A stretch of DNA of 64,000 bases from Pollutimonas thiosulfatoxidans. GTDB taxonomy: Bacteria; Pseudomonadota; Gammaproteobacteria; Burkholderiales; Burkholderiaceae_B. Shown here piece by piece: positions 51,088 to 59,536 of this stretch. The stretch covers positions 2,542,001 to 2,606,000 of the forward strand of contig NZ_CP022987.1 in assembly GCF_004022565.1 (NCBI RefSeq), given 5' to 3'. The notes under the pieces were generated by a model. That model made no database searches and was not told the origin of the DNA. It saw nothing but the letters and a program-made list of their open reading frames with translations. The first letter of the stretch is position 1, and the number at the start of each line of letters is the position of its first letter. A program made the position numbers and the translations under genes.

Positions 51088-51780
51088 ATGACTATCCGAC
51101 ACGACACCTTGGTGGAAGGGAATTGTCTGAGCTTCAAAGGCGGGTTCTTTGGGTTCTCTGCCATCGTGCTGGTCGTCGTGGAAGATCAAGGGCCAATCTT
51201 GTTCGATACCGGGCACCACTCCACCCGCTCGCTATTGCTCGAAGCCCTTGCGAAGCGCGGCCTGGCCCCATCCGACATAAAAACAGTTTTCCTTTCTCAC
51301 CTGCATTTCGACCACGTCAATAATGTCGATCTGTTCCCCGGTGCCGCCATCTATGTCAGTGCTGCAGAGTGGGCTTACGCGCATAATCCCTCTGAGGGCG
51401 ATGTGTTTTGCAGCGTCGGCATGAACCACTATCTTGCCCAGCAAGATCTGCGGCTGCTGGACGATACGCAAGGCGAACTCTTTCCCGGCCTGCATTATCG
51501 CGCTGCGCCGGGCCACACGCCGGGCGGCTACTTGTTGCACTACACCAAGAGTACTGGCGAGCGCGTCGTGCTGGCCGGCGACGCGTGCAAGACCTACCGC
51601 GAGATGGCCACCCTTAAAGTCGCCAACGAGTTCGACCCACTGCAACGCTCGACCGAAACCCTACAGTGGATTGCAGACAACGCCGATATTGTTGTGCCCG
51701 GCCACTTTCCAGAGCTTTATCGCAGCCCCGGCGGGTGGGTCTGGGATGAACCGTCCAGATTGGAGCTCATCGTCCGATGA
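51088..51780 (+). CDS. MBL-fold metallo-hydrolase
   Basis: A 230-residue metallo-beta-lactamase-fold enzyme. The dinuclear metal motif is SHLHFDHVNN (about 70-79), with further ligands in APGHTPGGY, LAGDACKTY and VPGHFPE. Related enzymes are lactonases, glyoxalase II types and alkylsulfatases; the specificity cannot be set. GGGGAAAACC precedes the ATG. It is coupled to the GntR gene by ATGA overlap, so a lactone or ester hydrolysis in the pathway taken up through TRAP2 is plausible. Confidence 0.88.
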   Translation: MTIRHDTLVEGNCLSFKGGFFGFSAIVLVVVEDQGPILFDTGHHSTRSLLLEALAKRGLAPSDIKTVFLSHLHFDHVNNVDLFPGAAIYVSAAEWAYAHNPSEGDVFCSVGMNHYLAQQDLRLLDDTQGELFPGLHYRAAPGHTPGGYLLHYTKSTGERVVLAGDACKTYREMATLKVANEFDPLQRSTETLQWIADNADIVVPGHFPELYRSPGGWVWDEPSRLELIVR

Positions 51781-52436
51781 ACCAGGAAAGCATCATGGCA
51801 CCTACCACCGAGAAGTTGGTAGAGGAACTCGAAGCCGACATCATCTTCGGCCGTCTTCGACCGCATCAAGAACTCGTCGAAGACGCACTGATGGCGCGCT
51901 TCGGCGCCAAGCGTCACGCTGTACGCGCGGCCATCCAAGAGCTTATCGCCCGTAGCATTGTGGTCAAGCCACGATCCAAGTCGGCGCGCGTGAAGGATTT
52001 TACAGAAACGGAAGTGGACGAGTTGTACCGCATGCGGGCGCTGCTTCAACGCGAAGCCGTCAATACCATGCCCCTACCCGCCGAGCCCGCAGCACTTAAC
52101 AAGCTGAAAGAAGTACACGTACGGTACGTGGCAGCGGCGTCGGTTGGGGCGGATCAGCGCCTTATCCATAAGCTGAATGACGAGTTCCACTCAGCCATCT
52201 TCGAACTCTGTCGAAACCAGACGCTGTCCAAGGCCATTGCGTTTTACACCGAGGCAAGCAACCCCATCCGCTCATACGGCATCACCGACAAGCAATGGCT
52301 GAATCGCGCAATCTCCGAGCATGCCGCCATGATAGGCGCTATCGAACGCCAAGACAGGCAGGCGCTGGCAGAGCTGGTCGTCGACCACATGCACCCATCG
52401 CTTAAGCGCTGGCAGGCCGTCCGCGCGGGCGCCTGA
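51777..52436 (+). CDS. GntR family transcriptional regulator (FCD type)
   Basis: A 219-residue protein: winged helix at about 10-75 (RLRPHQELVEDALMARFGAK then VRAAIQELIARSIV), all-helical FCD effector domain at about 85-210 with the metal/ligand histidines in KLNDEFHSAI, ISEHAAMIGA and VVDHMHPSL. FCD regulators usually respond to an organic acid. It is embedded between the MBL gene and lhgO, and likely controls both divergent units through the paired sites at 50946 and 51054. Confidence 0.93.
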   Translation: MNQESIMAPTTEKLVEELEADIIFGRLRPHQELVEDALMARFGAKRHAVRAAIQELIARSIVVKPRSKSARVKDFTETEVDELYRMRALLQREAVNTMPLPAEPAALNKLKEVHVRYVAAASVGADQRLIHKLNDEFHSAIFELCRNQTLSKAIAFYTEASNPIRSYGITDKQWLNRAISEHAAMIGAIERQDRQALAELVVDHMHPSLKRWQAVRAGA

Positions 52437-52464
52437 AGATCACGCTATCGCAGTAAAGGAAACA

Positions 52465-53649
52465 ATGAAGTACGACTACCTTGTAATCGGCGCAGGCATC
52501 GTCGGTGCCGCGCTGGCCGCGGAAATCATCAAGCGCAAACCCCAAGCACGCGTGCTGGTGGCCGAGAAAGAAGCGCGGGCTGCCCTGCATCAGACAGGCC
52601 GCAACAGCGGTGTGGTCCACTCTGGCGTGTACTACACGCCCGGCAGCCTGAAAACCCGCTACTGCCGCGAAGGCCTGGCGCAAACAAAGGCGTTCTGCGC
52701 CGCGCGCGGCATAGGTTATGAAGAGCGAGGCAAACTGCTGGTCGCAACCAACGATCAGGAAGAAGCCCGCTTGGCAAATCTGGAGGTCCGCGGGCAAGAG
52801 AATGAGGTAGCAACGCAGCGGCTAAGCATGGCCGAGTTGCGCGCGCTCGAGCCGGCCATCACTGGACAAGCCGCCTTGCGCATCCCCTCCACAGCAATCA
52901 CCGACTACACCGGCATCACCAACGCCCTGCTGGCGGATGTGGAAAATGCAGGTGGGGTGGTACGGTTCAACGCGGAGGTACGAGCAGTAAGGCAGCTTGG
53001 CGACTCTTACCAAGCCATTGTTGGGTCCGAGACGCTGTCTGTCGGACGCATTATTGCGTGCTCTGGCCTGGCATCCGACCGCGTGGCAAGAATGCTGGGC
53101 ATAGACCCAGGCATACGCATCTTGCCATTCCGGGGCGAATACTTCGTCTTGCCTTCCCGCTTGAACACCATCGTGCATCACCTCATCTATCCCGTGCCAG
53201 ACCCCGCCCTGCCCTTTCTCGGCGTGCACCTGACACCCATGATCGACGGATCGATTACCGTGGGACCCAACGCCGTTCTAGCGCTGGCTCGCGAAAAATA
53301 CAATCGGTTCAGCGTGGATGCTACCGATGCCATGTCGGCGCTGACCTACCCTGGCTTATGGAAGATGCTTGCCAAGCACCCAGGCCCCACCTGGAATGAA
53401 TTAAAGGGTTCGCTTTCGAAAACGGTGTATCTTGCCGCCGTGCGCAAGTACTGCCCATCGTTGCGCATTGAGGACCTAGGCGTCTACCGTAGCGCCAACC
53501 GGGCACAGGCCGTGCGGCCCGATGGCACCTTGGTGGACGACTTCCTGGTCAAGAGCATGGGCGGCATTACAGTCATACTGAATGCGCCCTCGCCCGCGGC
53601 GACCGGCGCCATGCCGATTGCAGCGAAGATTGCGGATGATGTTTTGTAA
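52465..53649 (+). CDS. lhgO: L-2-hydroxyglutarate oxidase/dehydrogenase (LhgO family)
   Basis: A 394-residue FAD enzyme of the D-amino acid oxidase-like fold. The FAD motif is LVIGAGIVGAALAAEI (6-21), and QTGRNSGVVHSGVYYTPGSL is a close match to the LhgO signature. It would oxidise an L-2-hydroxy acid (L-2-hydroxyglutarate in known members) to the 2-oxo acid and pass electrons to quinone. In this operon the substrate may instead be a hydroxy acid released by the MBL hydrolase. Confidence 0.88.
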   Translation: MKYDYLVIGAGIVGAALAAEIIKRKPQARVLVAEKEARAALHQTGRNSGVVHSGVYYTPGSLKTRYCREGLAQTKAFCAARGIGYEERGKLLVATNDQEEARLANLEVRGQENEVATQRLSMAELRALEPAITGQAALRIPSTAITDYTGITNALLADVENAGGVVRFNAEVRAVRQLGDSYQAIVGSETLSVGRIIACSGLASDRVARMLGIDPGIRILPFRGEYFVLPSRLNTIVHHLIYPVPDPALPFLGVHLTPMIDGSITVGPNAVLALAREKYNRFSVDATDAMSALTYPGLWKMLAKHPGPTWNELKGSLSKTVYLAAVRKYCPSLRIEDLGVYRSANRAQAVRPDGTLVDDFLVKSMGGITVILNAPSPAATGAMPIAAKIADDVL

Positions 53650-53664
53650 AGGGCCGCCAATCCG

Positions 53665-54750
53665 TCAGCGCATCAATACCGCTTCAACAGCCTTGCCGAC
53701 TTCCGTGGTATTCGCAGAGCCACCCAAATCCGGCGTCACCACCCGCTGTTCACGTAACACAGTTTCAATCGCTGCGACGATCTCGTCATGCGCTGCCGAG
53801 TATGACGCATCTCCGTTGCCTATGAAATCCAACATCATTGCACCCGACCAAATCATCGCGATCGGGTTGGCGATGTTCTTGCCGTAAATATCAGGCGCCG
53901 AACCGTGCACGGGCTCGAACAACGAGGGAAATTTGCGTTCAGGATTCAGGTTGGCCGACGGAGCGATGCCGATAGTTCCGGTGCACGCCGGCCCCAAGTC
54001 AGACAAGATGTCGCCAAACAGATTGGACGCCACCACAACATCAAAGCGTTGCGGGTTCAATACAAACTGTGCAGCCAGAATATCGATATGGTACTTATCC
54101 CAACGTACGTCGGGGAAGCCAGGCGCCATCGCCTCCACGCGTTTGTCCCAATACGGCATGCTTATCGAAATACCGTTGGATTTGGTGGCGGATGTCAGGT
54201 GCTTCTTCGGCCGGCTTTGAGCCAACTCGAACGCATACTTCAAGATGCGGTCCACCCCTTTCCGTGAAAAGACTGACTCTTGCAATGCTAGTTCGTTTTC
54301 CGTGCCTTCAAACACCATACCGCCCACTGCCGAGTACTCCCCTTCGGAGTTCTCGCGCACGACATAGAAGTCGATGTCGCCAGGCTTGCGACCGGCCAAC
54401 GGACATGGCACGCCTTCCATCAAGCGTACAGGGCGAAGGTTCACGTACTCGTCAAAGCCTCTGCGGAACTGAATCAGTGAGCCCCATAGCGAGATATGGT
54501 CAGGCACCGTCTCGGGCCAACCCACTGCCCCAAAGTAAATGGCGTCAAAGCCCTTCAATTGCTCGAACCAATCCGCCGGCATCATCTGCCCATGCTTGGC
54601 GTAGTAGTCGCAATCAGCCCATTGGAACTCTTCGAAACTCAGTTCGAGATTAAATTTCTTGGCCGCCGCCTTCACAATACGGAGCCCTTCGGGCATTACT
54701 TCTTTACCGATACCATCACCGGATATCACTGCAATCTTGCGCATTTTCAC
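53665..54750 (-). CDS. Tartrate dehydrogenase/decarboxylase-type beta-decarboxylating dehydrogenase
   Basis: A 361-residue NAD-dependent enzyme of the isocitrate/isopropylmalate dehydrogenase family. The start KIAVISGDGIGKEVMPEGL, the active-site VVRENSEGEYSAVGG (Tyr in the loop) and NLFGDILSDLGPACTGTIGI, FEPVHGSAPDIYGKNIANP are hallmarks. TtuC-type enzymes oxidise tartrate, D-malate or isopropylmalate. It is divergent from the LysR gene and tail to tail with lhgO, fifteen bases apart. Confidence 0.9.
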   Translation of the reverse strand: MKMRKIAVISGDGIGKEVMPEGLRIVKAAAKKFNLELSFEEFQWADCDYYAKHGQMMPADWFEQLKGFDAIYFGAVGWPETVPDHISLWGSLIQFRRGFDEYVNLRPVRLMEGVPCPLAGRKPGDIDFYVVRENSEGEYSAVGGMVFEGTENELALQESVFSRKGVDRILKYAFELAQSRPKKHLTSATKSNGISISMPYWDKRVEAMAPGFPDVRWDKYHIDILAAQFVLNPQRFDVVVASNLFGDILSDLGPACTGTIGIAPSANLNPERKFPSLFEPVHGSAPDIYGKNIANPIAMIWSGAMMLDFIGNGDASYSAAHDEIVAAIETVLREQRVVTPDLGGSANTTEVGKAVEAVLMR

Positions 54751-54781
54751 CTTCTTAACAGGTTGTTGGATCTACGGGATG

Positions 54782-54800
54782 ATCTTACTATCCCCAAGAT
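54782..54800. promoter_or_regulatory. Candidate LysR-type binding site
   Basis: ATCTT-N9-AAGAT, an interrupted dyad containing the T-N11-A pattern typical of LysR sites, lies in the 92-base gap between the tartrate-dehydrogenase-like gene and the LysR gene, about 42 bases from the LysR ATG. Position and form suit autoregulation plus activation of the divergent gene. Confidence 0.45.
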
Positions 54801-54842
54801 GAAATACAATTCACTGTTTGGTTAAATCACAAGACACACAGC

Positions 54843-55736
54843 ATGAATAATCAGCCTCTATTGGAAGACTTACGCCTATTCTGCGTTGTGGTCAAAAATC
54901 GCAGCTTCGTAGCCACCGCCACGGAATTGGGAGTATCGCCAGCTTATGTAAGCAAACGGATCGCCATTCTCGAGTCGTCACTTAATACCAAGCTGTTGCA
55001 TCGCACCACTCGTAAAGTGGCGGTTACTGACGACGGCACTACTATTTATGAGTGGTCGCAGCGGATATTGGAAGACGTGGACCAGATGACCGAGATGGTT
55101 CTCACCACCAAGACAACTCCGCGCGGTCTGTTGCGTATATGCACGAGTTCCGGTTTTGGCCGCAACCGGGTCGGGCCTGCGCTTTCTCGGCTGGCAACGC
55201 TATATCCCTCAATGGAGATACAACTGGAACTGCTGGATCGTCCGGTTGACTTGATCGGTGAAGGATTTGACTTGGATATTCGGGTAGGGACGGTAAACGA
55301 ATCAAGCCTGATAGCCAAACATATCGCCACAAACTACCGGATCTTGACGGCGTCGCCGCAGTATATCGAAAGGCATGGCAGCCCGACCTCTCTCGCGGAT
55401 CTGGCCAACCATCAATGCATCGTCATTCGCGAGCGCGATCAAACATCCAGTGTGTGGCGCGTTACCGGCCCTAATGGACCGGTAACGGTTCGCGTCGCTG
55501 GACCGTTATCGACCAACAACGGGGAGATCGCTCACCAGTGGGCGATAGAGGGCCATGGCATTTTGCTTCGCTCAATCTGGGACGTACAAGCCAGCATGGA
55601 CAGCGGGCGACTGCTACGTGTGCTTCCCGATCATGCTCAGGAAGCCAACGTATGGGCGGTGTACACCTCGCGCCTTAGCAGCTCGGCGAAAGTCCGCGTA
55701 TGTGTTCAGTTTCTGGAGCAGTGGTTAAAGAATTAA
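54843..55736 (+). CDS. LysR family transcriptional regulator
   Basis: A 297-residue LTTR: HTH at about 5-64 (NRSFVATATELGVSPAYVSKRIAILE) and periplasmic-binding-like effector domain at about 90-295. The sequence RTTRKVAVTDDG after the HTH is standard. It is divergent from the dehydrogenase gene it most likely controls, and its stop overlaps the epimerase gene by four bases tail to tail. Confidence 0.93.
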   Translation: MNNQPLLEDLRLFCVVVKNRSFVATATELGVSPAYVSKRIAILESSLNTKLLHRTTRKVAVTDDGTTIYEWSQRILEDVDQMTEMVLTTKTTPRGLLRICTSSGFGRNRVGPALSRLATLYPSMEIQLELLDRPVDLIGEGFDLDIRVGTVNESSLIAKHIATNYRILTASPQYIERHGSPTSLADLANHQCIVIRERDQTSSVWRVTGPNGPVTVRVAGPLSTNNGEIAHQWAIEGHGILLRSIWDVQASMDSGRLLRVLPDHAQEANVWAVYTSRLSSSAKVRVCVQFLEQWLKN

Positions 55737-56662
55737 CCACGTTGCAGTGAATCGCGCACGCGCGCGGCGCCATCTGCAAGAGACACAGTAGGATTGAAAC
55801 CGAAGTCGCGGCGGGCGGCGTCAATCGTCAGGGGACCTAACGGAAACGTATTCCATGCCATGCCGTCAGGATCCACCTCTATCGATGCGGACGGCACGGC
55901 GGTTTTTACCGCCCCGACAATTTCGTCCAGACTTTGTGCAACGCCCGGCCCAATGTTATAGGCGCGCTGGGTTAATGAAGACGAGAACAATGCCGCACAA
56001 ATGCCGTCCACGACATCGTCAACATAGATATGCTGTCGGGTGGTACCCGACTCTTGCCGGATCTTGGTGACGCGGTTCGCCAGGGCGTCTTGCACTAGAG
56101 TTCGAATCAGACAAGATGTTGTTCTGCCCGGGCCATAGCAAGAAGCCACACGCAATGCGACTGCATCCACGCCGTGCTCGGCAAAATAGGCGTTGATCAA
56201 CGCCTCGCCAGCCGCTTTGGTCGCACCATAAACGGTCGTAGGGATAAGAGGAACATCTTCGTCGACGGGGCGTGTGTCGGCCCGCTTACCGTAGGCCATC
56301 ACCGACGAAAACCATACCAGCCGTCCCACGCCATGTATACGCGCGGCCTCGAGCAGATCAACCAGGGATACCAGATTGATGTCGCATAAGCGTGCCGGCG
56401 CATCCCGGAGCAGCATCGGGCCCGATACGCCGCCGGCGTGAACAATACTGCTAATGCCAAAACGCACAATAACTTCGTGCCAGCGGTGTCCATCCGGCAA
56501 TTCGTGCGTAATGACCGGGTAAGGCAGGCCCGGCGGAATGATCCGGTCCATGCCCACCACTTCGTAGCCTTGGCTGACAAGCCGGTTTGCTACTTCGGCG
56601 CCAATTAAGCCCGTAATGCCAGTGACGAGTATCGCTCCGGCTTTGTCAGTCTGTGATGTCAT
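55733..56662 (-). CDS. NAD-dependent epimerase/dehydratase (extended SDR)
   Basis: A 309-residue extended SDR. The cofactor motif is VTGITGLIG (13-21), and the catalytic pair is in YGATKAAGE. It resembles sugar-acid or uronate dehydrogenase/erythronate dehydrogenase-type enzymes by context, but a specific substrate cannot be read off. It is the last gene of the large TRAP3/TRAP4 operon, three bases after the TRAP3 receptor stop. Confidence 0.87.
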   Translation of the reverse strand: MTSQTDKAGAILVTGITGLIGAEVANRLVSQGYEVVGMDRIIPPGLPYPVITHELPDGHRWHEVIVRFGISSIVHAGGVSGPMLLRDAPARLCDINLVSLVDLLEAARIHGVGRLVWFSSVMAYGKRADTRPVDEDVPLIPTTVYGATKAAGEALINAYFAEHGVDAVALRVASCYGPGRTTSCLIRTLVQDALANRVTKIRQESGTTRQHIYVDDVVDGICAALFSSSLTQRAYNIGPGVAQSLDEIVGAVKTAVPSASIEVDPDGMAWNTFPLGPLTIDAARRDFGFNPTVSLADGAARVRDSLQRG

Positions 56663-56665
56663 GCT

Positions 56666-57679
56666 TTACTTCACTTCTTGGATTTGCTTGTATATATCTG
56701 CAAGAAGGCCGCCTTCAAAGGTGTTTGGTACGTCCTTTACTTTCTCGCGGAAGGCTTCCTTGTCGGGATTGATGACCGTCACGCCACCGGCCTTGAATTC
56801 TTCCAGAAGCGCTTTCTCGCTTTCGATCACCAACTGGTCTTGGTAAACCCCAGCGTCACGCACTGCAGTCTTGATCAAGTCCAACTGCTCTGGGCTCAAG
56901 CGTCGATGAAGATCATCACTCATTCCAACGACCACGTTGGAAACCAGATGATCGGTCAGCGAGAGATATTTATTGACCAACTGAACGCCAGCACCCTTGG
57001 CGGTGGCTAAGGGGTTCTCTTGTGCGTCCACAACGTGCGTTTGCAGGGCGGTAAAGAGATCCTTGAAGTCGACCGGCGTTGGCGTGGCACCCATGGCGCG
57101 CCAATATGCTTCAAAAATCGGAACCGGCACCACCCGCAACTTAACGCCCTCCAGATCCGCAGGCGTCTTGATGGGCTTGTTTGAGGTCAACTGACGGGTA
57201 CCGTAGTACCACGCCGAGCTCATTATGTGAATGTCTGTCTTTTTCAGTAGCGCTGCCGCCAAGTGGTCGCCCACGGGGCCGTCAAGCGCTTTTCGCATGT
57301 GCTCCGGGTCGCGGAATGCATAGAGCATTCCTAGGACATTGGCTTCTGGCAGCACGTTACCGTAGGTAGAACCAGTAATCGCGGCCATATCGAGCGTGCC
57401 AATCTGCATGCCTTCGATCATTTGCTGCTCGTTACCAAGCTGGCCAGCGGGGTAATCGCGCACTTTGATTTTTCCGCCTGACCGCTCTTCCACTAATTGT
57501 GCAAAGCGCTTGACGCCAAGATCCAAGGGCGTACCGACCGCGATGTTTTGCCCAATACGTATAGTCAATGCCTCTTGAGCTACCGCTACGCTGTTGGCGC
57601 CTAACGACGCGGCCCCAATTGCCAGCGCAAGCGTCCCAACCTTGAGGCTACGCGAGAAACGTGAATATAAGTTTTTCAT
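56666..57679 (-). CDS. TRAP transporter periplasmic receptor (DctP), TRAP3
   Basis: A 337-residue receptor; the signal peptide extends to about residue 34 (core TLALAIGAASLGANSVAVAQ). The ligand block is GVKLRVVPVPIFEAYWRAMG followed by TPVDFKDLFTALQTHVVDAQ and EN, the classic C4-dicarboxylate/sugar-acid DctP pattern. Unusually it follows, rather than precedes, its DctQ and DctM genes. Confidence 0.93.
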   Translation of the reverse strand: MKNLYSRFSRSLKVGTLALAIGAASLGANSVAVAQEALTIRIGQNIAVGTPLDLGVKRFAQLVEERSGGKIKVRDYPAGQLGNEQQMIEGMQIGTLDMAAITGSTYGNVLPEANVLGMLYAFRDPEHMRKALDGPVGDHLAAALLKKTDIHIMSSAWYYGTRQLTSNKPIKTPADLEGVKLRVVPVPIFEAYWRAMGATPTPVDFKDLFTALQTHVVDAQENPLATAKGAGVQLVNKYLSLTDHLVSNVVVGMSDDLHRRLSPEQLDLIKTAVRDAGVYQDQLVIESEKALLEEFKAGGVTVINPDKEAFREKVKDVPNTFEGGLLADIYKQIQEVK

Positions 57680-57698
57680 TGTCTGCTCCTGATACGAT

Positions 57699-58970
57699 TT
57701 AGTTTGAATAAGCCATGTTCGGCAACCATGTAATCAACTGCGGAAACGCAATGATGAGCAACATGGTGATAACAAGGGGAATGAGAAACGGCCAAACAGC
57801 AACGATCACCTTTTCGAGCTTAATACCCGAAACCTGACTGCCCACGTACAGGCACAGCCCAACCGGTGGCGTCACGAGACCGATACCCAGCGTATAGACC
57901 ATCATCACGCCGATATAGACGGGGTCGATGCCTATCGCCATCAAGGCGACGCCTAATACTGGCGTCAACAGAATGATTGCTGCTGCCACCTCCATGAAGC
58001 ACCCCACAACCAGCAGCAAGGCGGCTACAGCGAACATCACCATCGTGGGGTCTTGAAACGAACCTATCAATAACGCGCTAAGCCCGTCGGTGACTTGAGC
58101 ACGCGAGATCACGTAGCCCAGCGGAGCCGCGAACCCGATGATCAGCATGATGGCACCCGACAGCGTGGCGGTGCTGACCATCGCTTCCAATACATTGGCC
58201 CAAGTCAGTTCACGGTAGATAAGGCCGGCGACGAGTAATGTATAGACGGTAGCCAGTATGGCTGCTTCAGTGGGTGTAGCCAGCCCACTGAACATGGCGC
58301 CCAGCAGCACGACAGGGGTCAGCAAAGACCAAAAGCCATCGCGGAAGGTTCGCCAGAATGGGATCTGCGGAGCCGGCTTGACCTTTACCTTTCGTCTCCA
58401 GAACAGAAACGCAAACGTGGCCATAATCATCAAGCCGGTCAAAACCCCGGGAATCACTCCACCGAGAAACAACAAACCGACGGGGACGTTGGCAATACTG
58501 CCAAAAATCACCATATTGATGCTGGGCGGGATGATCGGTCCTATGGTTGATGTCGTGGTTATCACACCAATGCTTAGGTCATCCGGATAATCGCTATCTC
58601 GCATAGCTTTCATTCCGATCTTGCCCACGCTGGCCAGATCAGCCACTGCAGAGCCGGACATCCCGGCGAATATCATCCCTGCCACCACGTTGGTGTGACC
58701 CAGCCCGCCAGGAATCCGGCCCACGCAAGCCAGCGCGAATGCGAAAATGCGCCGGGTAACACCCCCGCAGTTCATTAGCTCGCCAGCCAGAATGAAAAAT
58801 GGGATCGCGATCAACGGCATATTGCTTAGCTGACCGATAAACTGCTGGGGGAACACCAGGAGGTTCGCATTTGCCGTTATGAAATAACCCAATGCGGAGA
58901 GCGCAATCGCAAATGCAATGGGTACGCCGATAAGCATGGCGACTAGCAGGACGATGGTAGATATAATCAT
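57699..58970 (-). CDS. TRAP transporter large membrane subunit (DctM), TRAP3
   Basis: A 423-residue, about 12-helix subunit: FIGQLSNMPLIAIPFFILAG, GVITTTSTIGPIIPPSINMV, GLATPTEAAILATVYTLLVA and GIGLVTPPVGLCLYVGSQVS are the DctM blocks. It overlaps DctQ by four bases and precedes the receptor by about 20. Confidence 0.94.
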   Translation of the reverse strand: MIISTIVLLVAMLIGVPIAFAIALSALGYFITANANLLVFPQQFIGQLSNMPLIAIPFFILAGELMNCGGVTRRIFAFALACVGRIPGGLGHTNVVAGMIFAGMSGSAVADLASVGKIGMKAMRDSDYPDDLSIGVITTTSTIGPIIPPSINMVIFGSIANVPVGLLFLGGVIPGVLTGLMIMATFAFLFWRRKVKVKPAPQIPFWRTFRDGFWSLLTPVVLLGAMFSGLATPTEAAILATVYTLLVAGLIYRELTWANVLEAMVSTATLSGAIMLIIGFAAPLGYVISRAQVTDGLSALLIGSFQDPTMVMFAVAALLLVVGCFMEVAAAIILLTPVLGVALMAIGIDPVYIGVMMVYTLGIGLVTPPVGLCLYVGSQVSGIKLEKVIVAVWPFLIPLVITMLLIIAFPQLITWLPNMAYSN

Positions 58971-59533
58971 TTGTCAGCCTCCAGTACCTCAGTTACCGCA
59001 GGCTTGTGTCCGAAGGCAGTCTCAATAAAGATGAACCGATAATTGAACAACTGCAGTTGCACCAGGCGAAGGGCCATCAAAATGGAGACGGCAGGAGCCG
59101 CTGCGTAAGCCCACGCCCATGTAATTGGCAAGGTCGCTGCCGAAAATGAAGTGCGTAAAGTAAGTTGCCATCCTTTCCAGCCCAATACGGCCAGAAGGGC
59201 CAAGATAGCAATCAGCACCAACACATCGAAGATTTTCCGCAATGACGCGGGCAAATTATCGGCAACCACACCAAGCTTCACTAGTCCAAGACGCTTGGCC
59301 GCACCGATAGCGCCGAAGGCTGAGGCCCAAACAAACAGGAACTGGGATAGCTCTTCTGGCCAGCTAAGCGGTGCGTGAAAAACGGTGCGCAATAGAACCT
59401 GCGCAGCCATGCTAAAGCCAATGATGCCAAGGAACACCAAGGCAAGCAGTTCCTCTGCGTTATCCGCCAGCAAGCGGGCCCACCACGAGCCCGGTCGCGC
59501 ACTACCCGACGACGTAGGAGTATGTGCTTGCAT
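58967..59533 (-). CDS. TRAP transporter small membrane subunit (DctQ), TRAP3
   Basis: A 188-residue subunit with four hydrophobic helices; APLSWPEELSQFLFVWASAF is the standard DctQ motif, and AAKRLGLVKLGVVADNLP the following loop. It starts three bases after the AMDase-GAF gene stop, so transporter and enzyme are tightly linked. Confidence 0.93.
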   Translation of the reverse strand: MQAHTPTSSGSARPGSWWARLLADNAEELLALVFLGIIGFSMAAQVLLRTVFHAPLSWPEELSQFLFVWASAFGAIGAAKRLGLVKLGVVADNLPASLRKIFDVLVLIAILALLAVLGWKGWQLTLRTSFSAATLPITWAWAYAAAPAVSILMALRLVQLQLFNYRFIFIETAFGHKPAVTEVLEADK

Positions 59534-59536
59534 CAG

